Shown here in pieces: positions 16,901-21,652 of a DNA stretch of 21,652 nucleotides; within the stretch, counting starts at the first letter, position 1; the number at the start of each line of letters is the position of its first letter. The stretch spans positions 1 to 21,652 of the forward strand of contig CAYFJO010000164.1 in the NCBI GenBank assembly GCA_964343305.1. The letters run 5' to 3'. Under the pieces are notes generated by a model, which was given only the letters and a program-made list of their open reading frames with translations, did not search any database and was not told the origin of the DNA. Both the position numbers and the translations under genes were made by a program. The stretch is from CAYFJO01 sp964343305. GTDB lineage: Bacteria > Planctomycetota > Planctomycetia > Pirellulales > Pirellulaceae.

Positions 16901-17507
16901 TGGAATCGTCGGCAGCGAGCCAGGTCAGCCCGTCGAGCGCGAAGCCGACATAGATTTTTCCGTCGAACAGGCCGTCACGGTTTTGCTGACGAACGAGATA
17001 CTCACACGCATCGAGGTGAATGGCGCGGCTCTTGGCGCAGTCGAACGGCCAGTCTTTGCCGAGGCCGCCAAGCTTGCGCATCGAAATAGTGATCGTCTTC
17101 GACGCACCGGCCCGGGTGATATTCAAGTCCAACTTGCCCGTCTGTTCGGAGATGTCGATTTGCTCGCCATAAACCTTGAGCGGTTCCGCGCCCAGCGGTT
17201 TGCCGTTTGCTGCGCGGATGATATCGTTGGTCAAGGCAATGCCGTCGGCAGGCGAGCCGGTTTCCACCTCGCGTACGACAAGCGCTTCACCGTGGATCCA
17301 CCCATTCATGCCGGTCGGCCCCAGCACGGTCGGAATGTAGAACTGCCTGCCCGAAAGCGCGACATCGGGGCTTAGTTCGTCCATCTGAAAGAAGAGGTTG
17401 TCCAACGAAACGGCTGCCTCTTCTGCTGCGGACGAATCAACGGCCGGCGCCGCGATCACGACCAAACTGCACAGTCCGAGGACTGCCAAGAATCTTGCTA
17501 ATTGCAT
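13932..17507 (-). CDS. Large secreted PDZ / alpha-barrel / jelly-roll / HEAT-repeat protein
   Basis: This 1191-residue protein has a signal peptide (residues 1-28). A PDZ-like domain spans about 75-144 (VREVETGSPADGIALTNDII, then DLNITRAG). About 158-455 looks like an alpha/alpha toroid related to prenyltransferase or terpene-cyclase folds, with YLVRQQNRDGLFDG and QQSCGTWGHGSYPGAGYVQG. A galactose-binding-like jelly roll follows near 680-850 (WTTVDFDDSKWDSGNGPL, then YLNGKPI). HEAT repeats occupy about 925-1130 (RRNAAYSLMGEGQQAMPHIL and VREGALMALSNCGKEA), and the tail is lysine-rich. It resembles DUF6288-type proteins, function unknown. ATG 17507 is chosen over 17543 because GGAG lies 7 bases upstream and the signal peptide starts cleanly. 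It probably acts with the flanking sulfatase and esterases. Confidence 0.75.
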   Translation of the reverse strand: MQLARFLAVLGLCSLVVIAAPAVDSSAAEEAAVSLDNLFFQMDELSPDVALSGRQFYIPTVLGPTGMNGWIHGEALVVREVETGSPADGIALTNDIIRAANGKPLGAEPLKVYGEQIDISEQTGKLDLNITRAGASKTITISMRKLGGLGKDWPFDCAKSRAIHLDACEYLVRQQNRDGLFDGKIYVGFALDGLTWLAADDSKYWENARRLAYGYRKDFNPEAVSTINWEWGYMGVFLAEYYLRTGDETVLPLCQEVAQSLAQSQQSCGTWGHGSYPGAGYVQGGSLNNCGLVCWMALVLIDEAGVPVDQQALAKATKFFMRFNHRGGVPYGDHRPEFGGGNGKNALPGVVFNILGDQAASEYYARLVTNSYRGRTGGHTGGFMGFIWGNVQAARNPHYPDYRRLVEHWQWLLNVSRRWDGGFLLPELVIGKIYTYRGPILSTGGVAQLYAMPNRVLRIHGGGKSVFAKQELPAELKKGIELYRHCRFDELRQTMKSDSAQARQLLAAADQKEKDLALSFAKIESSIANFDFTLARRIWTDLDRYTGGEHPRRGSYHWRINTTEGAAAVSAAGKIYRRHRWLTYSSREAREAFERLAADPQAGIYQTLARRELATPDDATLWAFYCELLWKGNASDWRIDEQARVTALRVADMPSGHWPRIAALNDLYAAGILTKRLENWTALVPANTAGYPGERLTWRMLSVRGGEKPPADWTTVDFDDSKWDSGNGPLVSGKNSDAGGMRAQGGPPYIRIAFDCEETDYDALVLVLRLLKSTKAVAYLNGKPILWSDALQGPRMRIVALATIPLEQRAVSYLRKGQNVLAMRVSGGNGADFGLYASKGGDTLAFKPRPKDWAPGPVLGKPDLSVKTPGRPILKTVLPPCTTGLTIDPSGKPNEGLGDSIRQIFGSQDEPPLEEVPIARRAQYFGHFDSRIRRNAAYSLMGEGQQAMPHILKALESDDIRVIRAGCDAIGGKFGMNGLGKGNHRDVMTPDVAGEAVPKLLPLLKHEDMYVREGALMALSNCGKEAAKHLDKIAPLADDDDWWVRAGVAYVLRYVEQPETGSYVSQTIRNFLAEQSVFGRNRIRNALTAVAKRGHASDAIVKVLIEDARGADSFNANMAVSVLAELGPSAKAALPIFKEKLATAKEKLATATDSGKKKLIEKQVKKWEGIINKMNPPAKPVRSRPQKEKRN

Positions 17508-17575
17508 CTTAGTTCTCCAACGAGATACACTGTTATTGGACATGGTTCAAAAAGGGTCAGGTACGGGGCGGGTAC

Positions 17576-19009
17576 TTAATCTTTGATCTTCCAGTCCTTC
17601 GGCGCGACGAATCCTTCGCTCCCGTCTCGAAAACCGGGCACCCCTTCGATCTTCAGCCGGCGGAACTCGTGCAGCCGCCGGAGCAAACGGGCAACGATCT
17701 CCGGCTGCTCGGCGGCAAGATTGGTTGCTTCGCCCGGATCGCGGTCGAGGCGGTACAGTTCGATGGTTCGATTCGGGGCGGGGTAGGTTGTATCTGTCGC
17801 AGCGTCAAGAGGCACATCGAGTACGCTGCCGCCGAGTACAATCAGTTTCCACGTTCCGTCGCAGACGGCAGTTTTATCGGGCGAGCCTTGCGCGATGTAG
17901 CTAAACCAGTGACGCTTAGGCGGCGACGCTTTGCCACGGATGACGTCGAGCATGTCGCGACCGTCGAGTGGATTGGGGTCCGCCGCCGTTACGCCGGAGA
18001 TTCGCTTGACGGTCGGATAGACGTCGATCATGCCCATCATCGCGTCACACGTTCCGCCACCCGAGATACGCCCCGCTGGCCAGCGAACAACCGCCGGCAC
18101 GCGAATGCCGCCCTCGTACACATTGCCCTTGCCGCTGCGCCAAGGGCGGTTGACGCCGCCAAAACTGGTCGCCGCGCCGTTGTCGCTTATAAAGAGTACG
18201 AACGTGTTCTGTGTGATCCCCTTCTTGTCGATCGCGCCCAGAATCTTGCCGATCGCCTGGTCCATCGAATCGATCATCGCCGAGTAGATTCGTTTTCGCT
18301 GGTCGGCGACGCGGTCCCTGTACTTGGCGATGTCTTCGTCCTTCGCCTGCAATGGCGTATGGGGGGCGTTAAACGGCACATACAGGAAGAACGGTTTGTC
18401 GGCAGGACTTGCTTCGATGAACTTCACCGCCTCGCGGCCGATCAGGTCGGTCGAGTAACCTTCGTCGTGGCACGTTTCCCAGTTGCGGTGCCAGTCGAGT
18501 TCCTTCTCGCGCCGGTGCGTGAAGTAATCGAACGCCCCGTTGTAATGTCCGTAGAAATGAGTGAACCCGCGATTGAGCGGCAGGTACTTTTTCTGGTAGT
18601 GGCCCAGATGCCATTTGCCGATCACCCCGCGACGCTCATATCCGGCCGTCGCCAGGAGATCGGCCAACGTGCGTTCGGAGGTGGGCAAACCGTACTTTCG
18701 CCACGGCGTGATCACCGCCTCGCCCATCCCATAGCGAATCGGCCAACGGCCGGTCATGAGTCCTGCGCGGGTCGGCGAACAAAGCGGGCAAACGTGAAAA
18801 TTCTCCAATTGCACACCCTCACGGGCCAGCCGATCGACAGCGGGCGTGTCGATCCGGCCGCCGTGGTAACCGACATCGGCCCAACCCAAGTCATCGGCCA
18901 GCAGGATGACGACATTCGGTCGCTCGTCCGGCAGGTTCATTGCCATCGCCACACCGGTGCTCAACAAAATTGTCGTCAAGGACGGAAACGCGAACTTTGG
19001 AAGATTCAA
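17576..19009 (-). CDS. Secreted arylsulfatase (S1 family)
   Basis: This 477-residue protein has a signal peptide ending AMA near residue 23. The core motifs are intact: NVVILLADDLGWADVGYHGG with metal-binding Asp39-Asp40, CSPTRAGLMTGRWPIRYG with Cys77 to be converted to formylglycine, GKWHLGH near residue 127, YVPFNAPHTPL, and SDNGAATSFGG. It should release sulfate from sulfated sugars in the periplasm or outside the cell. No maturase (anaerobic sulfatase-maturing enzyme) gene is in the window. The start is TTG 19009: an in-frame stop lies only four codons upstream, and TGAGG sits 7 bases before the TTG. That TGAGG overlaps the stop of the peptidase relic at 19019-19141. Confidence 0.92.
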   Translation of the reverse strand: MNLPKFAFPSLTTILLSTGVAMAMNLPDERPNVVILLADDLGWADVGYHGGRIDTPAVDRLAREGVQLENFHVCPLCSPTRAGLMTGRWPIRYGMGEAVITPWRKYGLPTSERTLADLLATAGYERRGVIGKWHLGHYQKKYLPLNRGFTHFYGHYNGAFDYFTHRREKELDWHRNWETCHDEGYSTDLIGREAVKFIEASPADKPFFLYVPFNAPHTPLQAKDEDIAKYRDRVADQRKRIYSAMIDSMDQAIGKILGAIDKKGITQNTFVLFISDNGAATSFGGVNRPWRSGKGNVYEGGIRVPAVVRWPAGRISGGGTCDAMMGMIDVYPTVKRISGVTAADPNPLDGRDMLDVIRGKASPPKRHWFSYIAQGSPDKTAVCDGTWKLIVLGGSVLDVPLDAATDTTYPAPNRTIELYRLDRDPGEATNLAAEQPEIVARLLRRLHEFRRLKIEGVPGFRDGSEGFVAPKDWKIKD

Positions 19010-19018
19010 TTCTCGGCC

Positions 19019-19141
19019 TCATTGTTCTTTATAGTGTCGCGGCTTATCAACAAGCGAAAGCAGATACTCATCCAGACGAGAGTCGTAGGGCTCACGTCCA
19101 AAACCGCCGCCGCCGATGGCAACAATCGTTCGATGTCTCAT
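19019..19141 (-). pseudogene. Peptidase S51 (PepE / cyanophycinase family) N-terminal relic
   Basis: Reading leftward from ATG 19139-19141, the frame encodes 40 residues: MRHRTIVAIGGGGFGREPYD followed by a segment containing LDEYLLSLVDKPR, ending at TGA 19019-19021. The glycine-rich IVAIGGGGF and the L-D-x-Y-x-L-x-L-x-x-K-x-R pattern match the start of peptidase S51 proteins, which are normally over 200 residues. After KPR the match stops where the family would continue with a C/I-x-FLPTA segment. No other part of such a gene is in the window. Its TGA lies 9 bases before the sulfatase TTG start. It could still be translated as a leader peptide, but relic status is more likely. Confidence 0.65.
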
Positions 19142-19194
19142 ACGTCTTACTCAGGGAACAGTGAAGTGATCCAAGATCAATCGGTTCATCGGTG

Positions 19195-20202
19195 TCACTT
19201 GCTATTGAGGATCTCGACCATCGCCCTGCCCGACGCGTCGCCTACCAGGCAATAGCTCTCGGCGCTGTTGTGCCAGTGGCTCTTCTGTCGGCCGGGCTTG
19301 TGTTTCTGGAAATGTCGGGTCGGTACGGCGATGCAGTGGTCGTATTTTTCGGCCGCCGCGATTTGCGCCGGCTCGATATTCTTGGCCAAACCGCCGGCCA
19401 CGCCCGTCGCGTCCGGCCCGCCCATGCCGCTCGTCGCGATCACAAACGGCAGGTCCGAGTTGCCCAGATCCTTGCGCATGTCCTTAATGAAATTGGTCAT
19501 GTTCGTCTCGTACTCTTGACTGAAATTCTTCTTGGTCCCGTCGTTCCAGCCTTGGTGCCAGAAGAATCCGGCGATCTCATAGCCCTGGCCCTGGTAACCT
19601 GGGAATTCCTTCTTGAGATTCGAGAGAACGTCGTGCACTTCCGTCAGGACCTGCCGATAGCGCACGCCGAACCGCTGCTTAAATTCATCCATTGTCAGAT
19701 CAGGCTGCTTCTTTTTCGCTCCCTCGTACATCTGCTGAGTGTCAGCGGGCAGGCCGGAACTCGGCGGCCGAAACGTCATCCCGATCGCCTGGCCACCCCA
19801 GGCGCACTTGATCAACAGCACCTGCTCGTCGTAGTGGTTTCCGATGACATGCCCGAACGCCAACTCTGGGCCAACACTGGCTTCGTTGGCGCCTTGGCCA
19901 GGTTTCAAGTTGCCCTTGATGAGTTCGCCCTTGCCGCTCTTGTGAACGTACCACACATCGTCGCGCTCGACCCATTTACCGTCCTTCTTCAAATAGGCGA
20001 ACTGCTCCTGCCCAGCCGCGTAGTCGAGGTCGCCATCCTTGCCCATTGCGATGCGACCGTGACCTTGCATATTCGACTGGCCAGCCAGAATGAAGACCTT
20101 GACCGGCCGTTCTTTGTCAGCGTAGACCAGCGCCGGCGACAGCGCAGCGGACATCGTCGTCACGAAAAACAGCAGGGTCGATGATGATTGTAAGAAGGAC
20201 AT
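19195..20202 (-). CDS. Secreted SASA (DUF303) esterase-like protein
   Basis: This 335-residue protein has a signal peptide ending VYA (residues 26-28). The single SASA domain begins with VKVFILAGQSNMQGHGR, where Ser43 is the likely nucleophile, and continues with LIKCAWGGQAIG and YEIAGFFWHQGWNDG. WHQGWND replaces the common WYQGE, as in some planctomycete members. The terminal segment PTRHFQKHKPGRQKSHWHNS may contain the catalytic histidine. ATG 20202 is chosen because GGAG lies 8 bases upstream; the longer frame needs a TTG at 20208. It is the promoter-proximal gene of the minus-strand block, divergent from the XylR-like regulator 152 bp away. Confidence 0.88.
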   Translation of the reverse strand: MSFLQSSSTLLFFVTTMSAALSPALVYADKERPVKVFILAGQSNMQGHGRIAMGKDGDLDYAAGQEQFAYLKKDGKWVERDDVWYVHKSGKGELIKGNLKPGQGANEASVGPELAFGHVIGNHYDEQVLLIKCAWGGQAIGMTFRPPSSGLPADTQQMYEGAKKKQPDLTMDEFKQRFGVRYRQVLTEVHDVLSNLKKEFPGYQGQGYEIAGFFWHQGWNDGTKKNFSQEYETNMTNFIKDMRKDLGNSDLPFVIATSGMGGPDATGVAGGLAKNIEPAQIAAAEKYDHCIAVPTRHFQKHKPGRQKSHWHNSAESYCLVGDASGRAMVEILNSK

Positions 20203-20289
20203 GAACAAGTCTCCAAGTTCAGGGTGAATTGCAGCTTCGATGTCAGCTACGGTTGCGAAGTAAACACGATCGTCTTCGCTTGCATTTAT

Positions 20290-20308
20290 GATAGACTATT
20301 CATCTATC
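20290..20308. promoter_or_regulatory. Candidate operator dyad in the divergent intergenic region
   Basis: The 152-bp region between the SASA gene (start 20202) and the regulator (start 20355) holds a perfect dyad, GATAGA-N7-TCTATC, at 20290-20308. A second, shorter dyad (GCGAAG 20255-20260, CTTCGC 20274-20279) lies beside it. Divergent regulators of the XylR/AraC type often control the neighbouring operon from such a position. I see no convincing -35/-10 pair, so the role is inferred from place and symmetry only. Confidence 0.3.
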
Positions 20309-20354
20309 CACTTCACGCATTAGTTGTGGTTTTTTGCGCACACGGAACGCCAAT

Positions 20355-20930
20355 ATGGCCGCCAAAAAAGAACGACGCGTTGCCCTCGCGCTTGACCTTG
20401 TTTCGGCGCACAATGAACCAACGTTGTGCCAGTATCCGGAACCGACACTTACAAGCATCGAATACGGCTTTGATCACATCGGTTACGAGGCAGCACGCAT
20501 GTTGGGCAGTTTACTGCAGGGCAAGAAGCTCGATCAAAAGACAATTCTTGTTCCACCCCGCGAAATTGTCATTCGCCGTTCCAGCGACTTTATTTTCATC
20601 GACGACCAGGTCGTCACGGCGGCGATGCAATTCATTTCCCAAAATGCTCATAGACCGATCACCGTTGACAGCGTTTTACACGTGGTAAGTGTCTCACGCC
20701 GCACACTTGAGCAACGGTTTGCACAACACGTTGGTCACTCGGTCGCTGCTGAAACTCGTCGTGTGCGGATTGACCACGCGAAACGTTTACTGGCAAGTTC
20801 TGAAATGAAAGTTGGAAAGATTGCCCGCGTTACGGGATTCGGTACGTCCCATCAATTAGCCCGCGTCTTCCAGCGCGAACTTAAGCTGTCTCCCAACGAA
20901 TACAGAAAGCAGTTTATCGACCGTAAGTGA
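20355..20930 (+). CDS. XylR/AraC-type regulator with internal deletion
   Basis: This 191-residue protein has a C-terminal AraC DNA-binding domain (about 90-188): ITVDSVLHVVSVSRRTLEQR is the first helix-turn-helix, and KVGKIARVTGFGTSHQLARV followed by SPNEYRKQF is the second. In front is the end of a LacI-type sugar-binding domain, NEPTLCQYPEPTLTSIEYGF, then IGYEAARMLGSLLQGKK and ILVPPREIVIRRSSDF, as in XylR. XylR proteins are about 390 residues. Here MAAKKERRVALALDL, which looks like their very N-terminus, joins directly to the last 40 or so residues of the ligand domain. About 200-230 codons seem lost in frame. The frame is open and may still make a DNA-binding protein that cannot sense sugar. 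ATG 20355 has only a weak ribosome site. Confidence 0.75.
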   Translation: MAAKKERRVALALDLVSAHNEPTLCQYPEPTLTSIEYGFDHIGYEAARMLGSLLQGKKLDQKTILVPPREIVIRRSSDFIFIDDQVVTAAMQFISQNAHRPITVDSVLHVVSVSRRTLEQRFAQHVGHSVAAETRRVRIDHAKRLLASSEMKVGKIARVTGFGTSHQLARVFQRELKLSPNEYRKQFIDRK

Positions 20931-21363
20931 CTCCCACATCCCTGCGGACGATATAACTCTAGAGACGTTCGTTAACTCAGGCAGCTCGATGGCCTCGTAT
21001 CCGCTCAGTAGAGCTGCGCCTACGGCGTCGAGGGGATGTCGCCCAAATTTACTCGACGTGCGCAGTCAAAGTGATCCTCCACGAAAACGCTTCGTGCACC
21101 AGGGGATCGCGACCTCACGCACAAAGCGAAATCGTCTGGCGCGTGGAGATGATTTTGACCTGAGTCGGAAAGTGCACTTCGCGAATTTCGGTCAGTGTTG
21201 TCGTCCCGCTTCAATTCGGTTCACTAGGCAAATGGGCTCACGCCATATTCAACCTGATGACAAAGCGTCCGTTTTGCTACTCGTTCTTTCGCGAGCTAGG
21301 TCGATTTCACCGAATCAGGAAACTGAAATTCGCCAAAGGCGGCATCGAGATCTAAGTCGCAAG
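20931..21363. other. Gap without a well-supported gene, 433 bp
   Basis: Between the regulator and the right-end repeat gene no family is recognisable. On the plus strand one frame stays open from ATG 20989 to the window edge (see the low-confidence entry). On the minus strand a 64-codon frame at 21020-21214 has no support. I see no terminator hairpin with a U-tract after the regulator stop. Confidence 0.5.
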
Positions 21364-21652
21364 TTAGGTGTGCTTCCAAATCTCGACGACAAAAAGGCCA
21401 TCCGGCAAATCGCCAACGTCAATGATGCGCACGCCATCCGGCAGGTCGCCAATGTCGATAATTCCACCGGGCAGATCACCGACGTCGATAATGGTGAGTC
21501 CATCAGGCAAATCGCCAACGTCGATGATGCGCACGCCATCCGGCAGGCCGCCAATGTCGATAATTCCACCGGGCAGATCACCGACGTCGATAATGGCGAG
21601 TCCATCAGGCAAATCGCCAACGTCGATGATGCGCACGCCATCCGGCAGGCCG
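20989..21652 (+). CDS. Long open frame of doubtful coding status, runs off the right edge
   Basis: From ATG 20989 the plus-strand frame stays open for 221 codons to the window end. The first 140 residues are arginine- and serine-rich with no recognised domain (for example MASYPLSRAAPTASRGCRPN). The rest is the sense reading of the 102-nt repeat, giving IRQIANVDDAHA-type repeats. No ribosome site is seen. Within the repeat, sub-unit conservation favours the minus-strand frame, so this one may be a by-product of a repeat whose length is a multiple of three. Confidence 0.2.
   Translation, partial: MASYPLSRAAPTASRGCRPNLLDVRSQSDPPRKRFVHQGIATSRTKRNRLARGDDFDLSRKVHFANFGQCCRPASIRFTRQMGSRHIQPDDKASVLLLVLSRARSISPNQETEIRQRRHRDLSRKLGVLPNLDDKKAIRQIANVNDAHAIRQVANVDNSTGQITDVDNGESIRQIANVDDAHAIRQAANVDNSTGQITDVDNGESIRQIANVDDAHAIRQA
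21364..21652 (-). CDS. C-terminal part of a periodic IIDVGDLPDG-repeat protein
   Basis: A minus-strand frame enters from the right edge and ends at TAA 21364-21366, giving 96 codons; the start lies outside the window. It consists of 12-, 12- and 10-residue units (VRIIDVGDLPDG, LTIIDVGDLPGG, IIDIGDLPDG) that repeat as a 34-residue block, with the terminal tail LFVVEIWKHT. Between sub-units the DNA differs mostly at third positions (GTT/GTC, TTG/CTG, CCT/CCC/CCG) while I-D-V/I-G-D-L-P-D/G-G is kept, which supports this as the coding frame. The family is not recognised; a beta-solenoid or leucine-rich-like fold is conceivable. Localisation is unknown. Confidence 0.5.
   Translation of the reverse strand, partial: GLPDGVRIIDVGDLPDGLAIIDVGDLPGGIIDIGGLPDGVRIIDVGDLPDGLTIIDVGDLPGGIIDIGDLPDGVRIIDVGDLPDGLFVVEIWKHT
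21407..21652. repeat. 102-nt tandem repeat array, about 2.4 copies visible
   Basis: Copies begin at 21407, 21509 and 21611, the third cut by the window edge. The two full copies differ at only 3 of 102 positions, so the array is recent or being homogenised. Each copy is itself three older sub-repeats of about 36, 36 and 30 nt. There are no unique spacers, so it is not a CRISPR array. The unit length is a multiple of three, as expected for repeats within a coding region. Confidence 0.9.

Noticed and set aside
17530..17575. Motif AAAAAGGGTCAGGTAC between the 1191-residue gene and the sulfatase, reminiscent of a REP-type repeat
   Set aside because: No inverted partner is present nearby and only about 45 bp are available, so a repeat cannot be supported from this window.
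17669..19255. 528-codon plus-strand frame opposite the sulfatase
   Set aside because: The minus strand carries intact sulfatase motifs; the plus frame is a GC-rich antisense shadow.
21407..21652. Possible CRISPR array
   Set aside because: Copies are contiguous 102-nt units with no unique spacers, and they keep an open reading frame.

Overview
The window looks like a chromosomal segment from an environmental planctomycete (Pirellulales-like), probably a metagenome contig. The grounds are a large block of secreted sulfatase and sialate-O-acetylesterase-type (SASA, DUF303) proteins, a Tat-exported URO-D-like protein, a GAF protein with a characteristic C-terminal coiled linker, a XylR/AraC-type regulator, moderately high GC, and several families of short palindromic repeats. 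Taxonomy is inferred from gene content, because no rRNA or tRNA is present.

Left part (1-8529). A URO-D-like gene runs off the left edge on the minus strand. Next comes about 1 kb of repeat-rich, gene-poor DNA with two REPIN-like inverted repeats and a 26-codon relic of etfB. A free-standing GAF-domain gene follows. Then a tight plus-strand operon encodes ETF beta, ETF alpha, a membrane Fe-S ETF:quinone oxidoreductase of the EtfD/EMO type, a DAO-family FAD oxidoreductase, and a URO-D/MtaA-type zinc methyltransferase homologue. The natural reading is that an amine or N-methyl compound is oxidised by the DAO enzyme, electrons pass through ETF to EtfD and the quinone pool, and methyl groups may be handled by the MtaA-like protein. 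The substrate is not visible from sequence.

Middle and right part (8467-20202). Six minus-strand genes read the same way: SASA, sulfatase, a 1191-residue PDZ / alpha-barrel / HEAT protein, SASA-LamG, a beta-propeller protein with duplicated Ig-like modules, and another SASA. All have signal peptides, so this is probably an extracytoplasmic locus for desulfating and de-esterifying a decorated polysaccharide. A XylR/AraC-like regulator (20355-20930) is divergent from it, but it appears to have lost most of its sugar-binding domain by an in-frame internal deletion.

The right end (20931-21652) has a gene-poor gap, then a 102-nt tandem repeat that encodes a periodic IIDVGDLPDG protein on the minus strand.

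The most unusual signals are these: a 51-bp palindromic element inserted in frame inside the EtfD-like Fe-S protein; the internally deleted XylR-type regulator; relics of etfB and of a peptidase S51 gene beside intact genes; two different REPIN-like elements within 600 bp; a convergent gene pair whose 3' ends overlap by 63 nt; and the hierarchical repeat protein at the right edge.
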